From positions 1 to 23,772 of the forward strand of contig JBGCED010000059.1 in the NCBI GenBank assembly GCA_045106055.1: a DNA stretch of 23,772 nt, read 5' to 3'. The position numbers were made by a program, and so were the translations under genes. Below, piece after piece: positions 1 to 6,030 of this stretch (positions are counted from its first letter, which is position 1; every line of letters starts with the position of its first letter). The notes beneath the pieces are model-generated. The model made no database searches, was not told the origin of the DNA, and saw only the letters and a list, made by a program, of their open reading frames with translations. This DNA is from JBGCED01 sp045106055 (lineage in GTDB: Bacteria; Pseudomonadota; Alphaproteobacteria; CBDDJK01).

Positions 1-147
1 GCGCAAATGGTTGCAAGCCTGCAAGCCGAAGGGTTTGAAGCGGTGGATTTGACAGGCATTCGCTATAACCCCTTTGCGGGCAGCTTTACACTAACCCCGC
101 ATGATGTTGCGGTGAATTATATTATCAGCTTTAAAAAGCAATCTTAA
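1..147 (+). CDS. ubiG: UbiG C-terminus (partial): ubiquinone biosynthesis O-methyltransferase
   Basis: An open frame enters from the left edge and stops with TAA at 145-147, giving 48 visible residues. The segment GFEAVDLTGIRYNPFAG, followed a little later by DVAVNYII, matches the conserved C-terminal tail of UbiG, which in the family reads roughly G-DLTG--YNP---------VNY. UbiG is the SAM-dependent methyltransferase that does both O-methylation steps of ubiquinone synthesis at the inner membrane. The SAM-binding motifs lie outside the window, so the call rests on the tail alone. The stop is 20 nt before the next start on the same strand, so the two genes could share a transcript. Confidence 0.72.
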   Translation, partial: AQMVASLQAEGFEAVDLTGIRYNPFAGSFTLTPHDVAVNYIISFKKQS

Positions 148-167
148 AAGATAAAGCGCGGTAGCTT

Positions 168-722
168 ATGAAAATTCCTTATTTTGATTTTATGCTTGCC
201 TTAATGTTTTTGATCCTATTTTGGTGGTTATTTTTATTATGTTGGATCAGTGTAAAAATTTCATCAACAGGTCCTGGAATTTTTCGCCAGCAGCGGGTTG
301 GGCGCTATGGAAACCCTTTTTGGTGCTATAAGTTTAGAACGATGCGGGTTGGCACACCAGAAGCAGGAACCCATGAAATTGCTGCCAATTCAATTACACC
401 AATCGGGCGCTTCTTTCGCAAGACACGGCTGGATGAATTGCCGCAAATCTTCAATATTCTATCAAGAGAAATGAATTTTGTTGGGCCGCGTCCCTGCTTA
501 ACGGTTCAGCATGATTTAATCAATGCCCGCAAGCAGCGGGGCGTTGACCAGCTAATGCCTGGCATTACAGGGCTTGCCCAGATTGAAGGGATTGATATGC
601 AAGACCCTGTGCGGCTTGCCAAGAAAGATGCGGAATATTTAAACAATCGCAGCTTTTTGCTGGACATTCGGATCATCTTTAGAACTTTATTTAAAACCCA
701 CGGTGAATTTCACCGTAAATAA
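168..722 (+). CDS. Bacterial sugar transferase (undecaprenyl-phosphate sugar-1-phosphate transferase family)
   Basis: This 184-residue protein has the minimal one-domain form of the WcaJ/PglC/EpsL-type sugar transferases, which move a sugar-1-phosphate from a UDP-sugar to undecaprenyl phosphate on the cytoplasmic face of the membrane to start glycan synthesis. Visible signatures are an N-terminal hydrophobic helix at about residues 8-30 (re-entrant in the family), GPGIFRQQRVG near 35-45, KFRTM at 55-59, RKTRLDELPQ at 84-93 with the catalytic Asp-Glu pair D89-E90, NFVGPRP at 103-109 and MPGITGLAQI near 129-138. No good Shine-Dalgarno precedes the ATG. The last codons lie in a 25-bp tandem duplication that runs past the stop. 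No other glycan genes are in view, so the product (capsule, exopolysaccharide or glycoprotein sugar) cannot be told. Confidence 0.88.
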   Translation: MKIPYFDFMLALMFLILFWWLFLLCWISVKISSTGPGIFRQQRVGRYGNPFWCYKFRTMRVGTPEAGTHEIAANSITPIGRFFRKTRLDELPQIFNILSREMNFVGPRPCLTVQHDLINARKQRGVDQLMPGITGLAQIEGIDMQDPVRLAKKDAEYLNNRSFLLDIRIIFRTLFKTHGEFHRK

Positions 723-750
723 AACAGGTGAGTTTCACCGTAAATAAAAC
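702..750 (+). repeat. Two-copy 25-bp tandem duplication across the sugar transferase stop
   Basis: Copy 1 (702-725) and copy 2 (727-750) match at 23 of 24 positions and are offset by 25 bp. Each begins GGTGA, has TTTCACC next, and ends TAAATAAAAC. Copy 1 holds the last codons and stop of the sugar transferase; copy 2 is non-coding. Copy 1 also carries a nearly perfect palindrome, ACGGTGAA-T-TTCACCGT (700-716), and copy 2 a shorter one. Confidence 0.9.
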
Positions 751-806
751 TTAGCGTATTTTCTCTTAAATCAAGTTTAAGGAAAAATATGCCAATCGTA
801 TTTTTG

Positions 807-862
807 AAATAACACACGCCACCAATATCATGGGACCAACATGATGGGATCTTGTGTTATTT
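807..862. terminator. Interrupted inverted repeat between convergent genes, possible bidirectional terminator
   Basis: AAATAACACA (807-816) is perfectly complementary to TGTGTTATTT (853-862). Inside lies a second stem, ATCATG (827-832) with CATGAT (840-845). The structure ends 6 nt before the stop codon of the minus-strand chemoreceptor gene and follows the plus-strand sugar transferase. The outer arm gives a U-rich 3' side in both directions, although both stems are A+T-rich and an internal loop separates them. The rest of the 723-868 spacer shows only a short CTTAAA/TTTAAG repeat (765-781). Confidence 0.4.
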
Positions 863-868
863 TCGCGA

Positions 869-3487
869 TTACTGCTCGTCCTCGGTCACTTGGCGTAAGA
901 AAGTATCAATGGTTTGATTTAACCCGTTCGCGCCTTGTGAAATTTCATCGGAACATTCAAACATTTCATCGGCAGACAGCGTTGTTCTTTGTGCGCCGTC
1001 ACGAACCTGCTCAACTGCGCTAACCGCTTGTGATGTGCCTTGGGAGGTTTCTTGAATCCGTGATGAAATTTCTTGGGTGGTGCTGCTCTGCTCTTCTACG
1101 GCAGAAGAAATTGCGGCACTGTAATTTTTAACATCGCCAAGCCTGTTCACAATATTTTGAATCGCAACCACCGCTTCTGCGGTTGAGGATTGAATGGAAG
1201 TGATCTGATCACTAATTTGCGTTGCAGCGGTTGAGGTTTGATTCGCCAAAGTCTTCACCGCAGATGCAACCACCGCAAATCCCTTACCCGCAGCCCCAGC
1301 CCGTGATGCTTCAATCGTCGCATTCAATGCCAGCAAATTGGTTTGTTCGGTAATATAGGTGATTAATTTTGACACATCGCCAATGGTATCGGCTGCACTT
1401 GAAAGATCATTAATCTTGCCATTGGCAAGGGTTGCATGGCTTGTGACCTCTTGAATAATCGTGTTGGTCGTCTCCATTTGTTTTGCGATCTCTTTACTGG
1501 ATACCGCCAATTCTTCAGTTGCAGCTGCAACTGCAGACACATTCTTGGACGCATTATCCGAAGAACCCGCAGCCTCATTTGCTTGTGATGAAGTATCGCG
1601 CGCAACATTGTTCAAAGTATTTGCGGTATCGCGCAACCGATTTGAACTGTTAAACATATGATCCAGCGACTGCTTCACCGTTGATCTAAAGTTATGAATA
1701 AGCTTTCTAACTTCTTCATGGCGCGCCGCGCGTTCTTTAAACGCAATTTCGGCTTCTTCTTGAAGCTGGGTGCGCACAATCGCATTTTCTTTAAACACAT
1801 TCAATGCGCTGATAAAATCACCAATTTCATCGCGGCGGCGTAGATTTGGAATTTTAACATTGGTTTTATTATCCGCAAGCTCCCGCAAGCTGGTTGCAAC
1901 TTGACCAAGCGGGCGGATAATCCCAAAATTCACAACAAATACGGCAATGATGGTTGCAAGCGCAACCCCAATCACCCCAATCCCGATCAAGAAAGTAATG
2001 CTGGAATTAATCCGTGCAAGCAACCGATCCAAATCGGCACGAATGCCAATATCGCCCGCAGCAAGCACTTGGCGCACCAGCGTGCTAATTTCCTGACTTT
2101 GGGTAATGGTGTTATTCACCATAAATTCAGCAACACGCTGAAAATCAAATTCTTTTTCCCGTAAAGAAAGGAATCCAGTTTCGTCATCGGTGATCGCTTT
2201 GATGGGTTCAAATGCCAAACGCAAACTGTCGGAATTAAGCTTATCAAGGGATATTTGCAAACGCACAATTTGTGCTGCAAGCCGATCATTTAGCGGATTT
2301 AACCTGCGGGCATCATTGGTGGTTGAAACCTCAACCGCCAGCGAAATGATTTCATTAACCCCCGCAGCGGTTTCAAGGCTGGTGCGCATATTTTCTGCTT
2401 GATTATCCAGCAGATTTTGAAAAATGTCGCCCACTTCCAAGCCGCTGCGTTCGGAAGAAAGATAAATTTCAAAAGTCCTATTATCCACTTCTTCAAGTAA
2501 ATTGCGGTTAATTGAATTGCCTAAATCTTCTAATTCGCGCTGATTAACCGTTGATATGCGCTGCGAAATTTGAAAATCATTTAGATTCGTAACCTGCTGC
2601 GCGATTTCAAGCAAGGTTTCAATATCAGCAACCCCTTGCGGACGAACACCATATTTTGAAACTTCTTCTAGCGTGGAAGTCACATGATTGGTTTTTGCAA
2701 CCAAACGATCCCTAAACACCCGAATCAACGCATTATCACGATTATCCAACAGATTAGACAGCTCTAAATTAAGGGTGATCGTGTGGGTGCGAAGTTCAAG
2801 CATCAAACGCAAGATCATCATATCGCGCTCGGTTAATCGGCTAACGATGGTTTGAACATCTTTAATCGCATTTTCCCCGCCAATCATCAGCATGAAATAG
2901 GCATCATCAGTTAAGGGCGTTAATGCTTTTTGAATATCATCCTTGATCTGAAATAAATTGGCAATATTTTGCTCTTTTTGGCGAATTAAATTAATTTTTT
3001 GAGTGGTTAAATCATCCAAGGTTGCAATATCAGATTCAATATTGGATGCCAATTCAATGATTTGTGATGCAATTTCATCCGAACTTGTATCCTCGCTGCT
3101 TGCTTCAATATTGCCCGCACCATCGATAATATTGCCAATCGCGCTTCCAAGCCGATCAAGCGCGGAATCTTTTGCCTTCATATCTTCTGCATTGACCAAA
3201 TCATTGGTGGCAACGGCAAGCGTTGTGCCGCTTACTGAAAGCGATGCCGCTTGCGAAAATTTGGCAATATCTTCATCCGTAAATTTCGCAAAATTGCCTT
3301 CTAAGTCCAACAGGGTGCTAACCCCAATCATCACCGATGCAATCAACAGAACAACCAAAAACACAAAGGAAAAATTTAATTTATCCCGAATTTTAAGTCC
3401 GCGTGAAGACTTTGCCTTCTTGTCTGCCCTAACGGGTTTTGCTTTTGATTGTTCCATGTTTTTTTTGTCCATGTTTTTGTTATCCAT
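869..3487 (-). CDS. Methyl-accepting chemotaxis protein with a large helical periplasmic sensor region
   Basis: An 872-residue transmembrane chemoreceptor that would signal through CheA/CheW to the flagellar motor. Order of parts: a basic cytoplasmic N-terminus; TM1 at about 41-59; a roughly 435-residue periplasmic region that looks almost wholly helical; TM2 at about 497-523; HAMP at about 524-577; and a signalling helical hairpin whose tip carries EQTNLLALNATIEASRAG near 714-731, then GKGFAVVA. The long periplasmic part, with its L---A--L---A pattern near residues 80-120, resembles the layout of TorS-type sensor domains, which read a periplasmic binding protein. That likeness is my inference. 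No NWETF-type CheR-binding pentapeptide is visible at the C-terminus. Three in-frame ATGs lie at residues 1, 6 and 11; the first has AGG a few bases upstream and is used here. The binding-protein gene upstream is 57 nt away on the same strand. Confidence 0.93.
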   Translation of the reverse strand: MDNKNMDKKNMEQSKAKPVRADKKAKSSRGLKIRDKLNFSFVFLVVLLIASVMIGVSTLLDLEGNFAKFTDEDIAKFSQAASLSVSGTTLAVATNDLVNAEDMKAKDSALDRLGSAIGNIIDGAGNIEASSEDTSSDEIASQIIELASNIESDIATLDDLTTQKINLIRQKEQNIANLFQIKDDIQKALTPLTDDAYFMLMIGGENAIKDVQTIVSRLTERDMMILRLMLELRTHTITLNLELSNLLDNRDNALIRVFRDRLVAKTNHVTSTLEEVSKYGVRPQGVADIETLLEIAQQVTNLNDFQISQRISTVNQRELEDLGNSINRNLLEEVDNRTFEIYLSSERSGLEVGDIFQNLLDNQAENMRTSLETAAGVNEIISLAVEVSTTNDARRLNPLNDRLAAQIVRLQISLDKLNSDSLRLAFEPIKAITDDETGFLSLREKEFDFQRVAEFMVNNTITQSQEISTLVRQVLAAGDIGIRADLDRLLARINSSITFLIGIGVIGVALATIIAVFVVNFGIIRPLGQVATSLRELADNKTNVKIPNLRRRDEIGDFISALNVFKENAIVRTQLQEEAEIAFKERAARHEEVRKLIHNFRSTVKQSLDHMFNSSNRLRDTANTLNNVARDTSSQANEAAGSSDNASKNVSAVAAATEELAVSSKEIAKQMETTNTIIQEVTSHATLANGKINDLSSAADTIGDVSKLITYITEQTNLLALNATIEASRAGAAGKGFAVVASAVKTLANQTSTAATQISDQITSIQSSTAEAVVAIQNIVNRLGDVKNYSAAISSAVEEQSSTTQEISSRIQETSQGTSQAVSAVEQVRDGAQRTTLSADEMFECSDEISQGANGLNQTIDTFLRQVTEDEQ
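3457..3487 (-). repeat. 15-bp imperfect tandem repeat with repeated start codons (MCP start)
   Basis: Read on the minus strand, the gene opens ATGGATAACAAAAAC then ATGGACAAAAAAAAC (13 of 15 identical), followed by a third ATGGA. This gives the N-terminus MDNKN-MDKKN-MEQ with three candidate starts. The second unit contains a run of eight A. Confidence 0.75.
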
Positions 3488-3544
3488 GCCAGCCTAGTAA
3501 TTAGCAAACATATCGGCGTGATTTCAAGCTTGCCCCAGTCATGC

Positions 3545-4780
3545 TTAATTGCTTTGCGAATTCACTTCTTGGAATTGACCATCCCCGCCGATAAAGGTTA
3601 AGAACACATCATCCATGCCCTGATTATCGCCGTTTCCAAATTGCATCACAACCCCGCCAAGATCAAAACGCCCACGATCATAAATGGCATCAAGGAAGTT
3701 TTCGCGGGTAAGGTCTCTGCCCGCGCCTTTCAAGGCTTCAGCAACCAAACGCCCAACAATATAGCCTTCCAAGGTTACAAAATCAGGATCGGCATTTGGA
3801 TCATTATTACGCAAGGCATTTGTATATTGATCCACCAGCGGAATGGTACGATTCCACGGATATGGCACAACTTGAGAGATAATAACCCCCTCGCCCATTG
3901 CGCCCAACGCTTCTTGCAATGCGCTTGATCCCACAAAGGATATATTAACAAAAGTCGGTGTGAAATCGATGCTTTTTGCAACACGGATAAAGCTTGCAAT
4001 CGGCTTATAAGCCCCGACCATCACCACCGCATCTGGTTTTTCACGGCGAATGGTAATCAAAGAGGTTTTGACCGCCGTTGTATTGCGCTGATAAGTTGCT
4101 TCGGCGACGGTTTTCATGCCCCTGCGTTCAAGTGCCGCTGTAACCCCGCTTAATCCAACCCGCCCAAAGCCATCATCTTGATATAAAAGCGCGATCCGCT
4201 CCATGCCTTGTTCATCCACAAGATATTTGATCCATGCCTCGGTCTCAGCAGCGTAAGTTGCGCGCACATTAATCACATTTTTAAATTCAGCATTTCTTAA
4301 AAAACCTGCCCCTGTGAACGCCCCGATATAAGGCACCCCAAATTCGGTTGCAATCGGCTGGGTTGCGCTTGCTGTTGGCGTTCCAACCGCCCCGACCAAG
4401 GCAAAAACGCGATCTTCATTGATTAATTTCCGAACCTGATCAATGGAACGGGTGGGTTCATACCCATCATCATAACTGATTAAGTCAATGGTTCTGCCGT
4501 TAATGCCGCCCGCCTTATTGACTTCGTTAAAGGCAGCAAGCATTCCTTGACGCATGCCAATCCCAAGCGATGCCGCCGCCCCTTCAAGTGCAGCAGCCTG
4601 ACCCAGCAAGATTTTGGTATCGGTAACGCCGCTGGTTTGTGCGCTTGCCGCATTTCCCCCTGCAAACGCCCCAAAGACAAGTCCCGCCGAAATGCTGAGA
4701 GCAGCAACCCCAAAGCGCAAGCGATTGAAAGCACCAAAAGCGTTATGAAAGGCAGTTTTATTTTTAATAATTTGCGGCAT
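3545..4780 (-). CDS. Branched-chain amino-acid-type (Liv) periplasmic substrate-binding protein
   Basis: A type I periplasmic binding protein of the LivJ/LivK class (Peripla_BP_6 fold), 411 residues from the chosen start. The start is ATG at 4780 because GGGGAA lies 8 nt upstream and a signal peptide follows at once: a basic stretch RLRFG, a hydrophobic core, and cleavage after ASA near residue 47. A longer reading frame to 4852 exists but would bury the signal. The mature part opens GVTDTKILLGQAAALEG, typical of the family, with GGINGRTIDLISYDDGYEP and FALVGAVGTPTASA further on. The ligand cannot be told. No permease or ATPase genes (livHMGF) are in the window; the next gene on the strand is the chemoreceptor, so the protein may serve sensing rather than, or as well as, uptake. 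Confidence 0.9.
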   Translation of the reverse strand: MPQIIKNKTAFHNAFGAFNRLRFGVAALSISAGLVFGAFAGGNAASAQTSGVTDTKILLGQAAALEGAAASLGIGMRQGMLAAFNEVNKAGGINGRTIDLISYDDGYEPTRSIDQVRKLINEDRVFALVGAVGTPTASATQPIATEFGVPYIGAFTGAGFLRNAEFKNVINVRATYAAETEAWIKYLVDEQGMERIALLYQDDGFGRVGLSGVTAALERRGMKTVAEATYQRNTTAVKTSLITIRREKPDAVVMVGAYKPIASFIRVAKSIDFTPTFVNISFVGSSALQEALGAMGEGVIISQVVPYPWNRTIPLVDQYTNALRNNDPNADPDFVTLEGYIVGRLVAEALKGAGRDLTRENFLDAIYDRGRFDLGGVVMQFGNGDNQGMDDVFLTFIGGDGQFQEVNSQSN

Positions 4781-4854
4781 TATGATGGTTCCCCAAAATT
4801 TGTTCTTACAAGAAAAAGGCTTAATACTGAAAACGCCGCATAAATTCGGCATCT

Positions 4855-4896
4855 TTAGTGTAACATTAAAGCGTATTAGTATAACATTAAAGCGAA
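4855..4896. repeat. 21-bp two-copy tandem repeat upstream of the binding-protein gene
   Basis: Units 4855-4875 and 4876-4896 agree at 19 of 21 positions. Each begins TTAGT and contains TAACATTAAAGCG. The 21-bp period is two helical turns, so both copies would face the same side of DNA, as expected for paired protein-binding sites. The repeat starts 75 nt upstream of the chosen start codon, in the promoter or leader zone. A regulatory role is inference. Confidence 0.8.
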
Positions 4897-5080
4897 TTCA
4901 GAGTATGATTACAAGTTTTTCTCTATAAATCAATGTTTTTATTTCATTTTTTCTTGAATATTATAAGTTGGCGATCAATCTTGATCTTGTTTTGGAATTT
5001 ATCCTTTACATTTTAGCCCATTCCCTTTAATTGGCTTAACTGTAAAATCATTATTCTTCATTCATTTTTATATATGCTTA

Positions 5081-5112
5081 ACGCATTCATTTAAAAACGC
5101 GTTCATTTAAAA
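5081..5112. repeat. 16-bp two-copy tandem repeat just upstream of glyQ
   Basis: ACGCATTCATTTAAAA (5081-5096) is followed directly by ACGCGTTCATTTAAAA (5097-5112), 15 of 16 identical. The second copy ends 5 nt before the glyQ ATG, in the place where a Shine-Dalgarno should be; none is seen. Confidence 0.88.
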
Positions 5113-5117
5113 ACATT

Positions 5118-6014
5118 ATGTCCAGTCCATCACCAGCAAGCCATCCGTTAAATTTTCAAGATATGATTCTTGCGCTTCATGCCTATTGGTCGGCAAATGG
5201 CTGTGTGATTTTACAGCCTTATGATATGGAGGTTGGGGCGGGGACTTTTCATTGGGCAACCACCTTAAAATCGTTGGGTAAGCAGCATTGGCGTGCGGCT
5301 TATGTTCAGCCATCGCGGCGCCCAACCGATGGACGCTATGGACAGAATCCCAACCGTTTACAGCATTATTATCAATATCAAGTGATTTTAAAACCTTCCC
5401 CAGCAGACAGCCAAGCCTTGTATTTAGGATCGTTGGAGGCGATTGGCATTGACACAAAATTGCATGATATTCGCTTTGTTGAGGATGATTGGGAAAGCCC
5501 AACCCTTGGGGCATGGGGGCTTGGCTGGGAAGTATGGTGTGATGGGATGGAAGTATCGCAATTCACCTATTTTCAGCAGGTTGGCGGCATTGATTGCGCG
5601 CCCGTTTCAACCGAGCTTACTTATGGGCTAGAGCGGCTTGCGATGTATGTGCAGCAGGTTGAAAATGTCTATGATTTAAAATTTAACGCCGATCAGACTT
5701 ACGGTGATATTTACCTGCAAGCCGAACGCGAATATTCGCATTATAATTTTGAAGCCGCTGACACCAAGATGATCTTGCGCCATTTTGCCGATGCCGAACA
5801 AGAGGCGGCGGCGCTGATTAAAGCGGGGCTGCCGCTGCCTGCTTATGATCAATGCTTGAAAGCCAGCCATTTATTTAATTTATTGGATGCGCGCGGTGTG
5901 ATTTCGGTGACGGAACGCGCTGCTTATATTGGTAAAGTGCGGGCGCTGGCAAAAGGGTGCTGCGCACTTTATTTGGAAAAAACGGCGGATCAAGCCGCAG
6001 TTCAAAAGACATGA
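5118..6014 (+). CDS. glyQ: Glycyl-tRNA synthetase alpha subunit
   Basis: Alpha chain (298 residues) of the bacterial alpha2-beta2 glycyl-tRNA synthetase, which carries the class II aminoacylation core and charges tRNA-Gly in the cytoplasm. Clear family signatures are NFQDMILALHAYWSANGC near 12-29, QPYDMEVGAGTFHWATTL near 34-51, VQPSRRPTDGRYGQNPNR near 63-80, and FTYFQQVGGIDC with ELTYGLERLAMYVQ further on. Length is normal for GlyQ. Its stop TGA overlaps the next gene's ATG (ATGA at 6011-6014), so the two subunits are probably translationally coupled, which suits a fixed-ratio complex. No Shine-Dalgarno precedes the ATG; a 16-bp duplication lies there instead. Confidence 0.97.
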   Translation: MSSPSPASHPLNFQDMILALHAYWSANGCVILQPYDMEVGAGTFHWATTLKSLGKQHWRAAYVQPSRRPTDGRYGQNPNRLQHYYQYQVILKPSPADSQALYLGSLEAIGIDTKLHDIRFVEDDWESPTLGAWGLGWEVWCDGMEVSQFTYFQQVGGIDCAPVSTELTYGLERLAMYVQQVENVYDLKFNADQTYGDIYLQAEREYSHYNFEAADTKMILRHFADAEQEAAALIKAGLPLPAYDQCLKASHLFNLLDARGVISVTERAAYIGKVRALAKGCCALYLEKTADQAAVQKT

Positions 6015-6030
6015 CAAAAGACATGACAAA
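6003..6030 (+). repeat. 12-bp perfect tandem duplication at the glyQ/glyS junction
   Basis: AAAAGACATGAC occurs twice in direct tandem (6004-6015 and 6016-6027), identical in both copies, with one matching base before and three after. Each copy contains an ATG in the glyS frame. The first ATG overlaps the glyQ stop as ATGA. Confidence 0.92.

Larger units (their letters stand above)
4781..5117. other. A+T-rich divergent intergenic region (Liv-type SBP / glyQ)
   Basis: This 337-nt stretch separates the minus-strand binding-protein gene from plus-strand glyQ, so it must hold both promoters. It is very A+T-rich. I see no tRNA, riboswitch or credible small gene. It holds the binding-protein ribosome site (GGGGAA, just right of 4780) and two short tandem duplications, one toward each gene (listed separately). 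A TATATATGC stretch at about 5070-5078 could be a -10 element for glyQ, but no matching -35 is convincing. Confidence 0.6.

Noticed and set aside
841..1023. 60-residue plus-strand frame after the sugar transferase
   Set aside because: It starts in the inverted repeat and runs antisense to the chemoreceptor C-terminus; no ribosome site.
3003..3497. 164-residue open frame on the plus strand opposite the chemoreceptor N-terminal half
   Set aside because: It is antisense to a clear chemoreceptor frame, has a low-complexity Ser/Ala-rich product and no ribosome site or family match.
4781..4852. 24-residue N-terminal extension of the Liv-type binding protein
   Set aside because: It would put the signal peptide deep inside the protein; GGGGAA suits the ATG at 4780 instead.
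5957..6010. 18-residue N-terminal extension of glyS from an in-frame ATG
   Set aside because: It lies wholly within glyQ and adds residues unlike GlyS, whose conserved start follows the ATG at 6011.
702..6030. Short repeats considered as a CRISPR array or attachment sites
   Set aside because: Each repeat has only two adjacent copies without spacers, units differ from locus to locus, and there are no cas or integrase genes.
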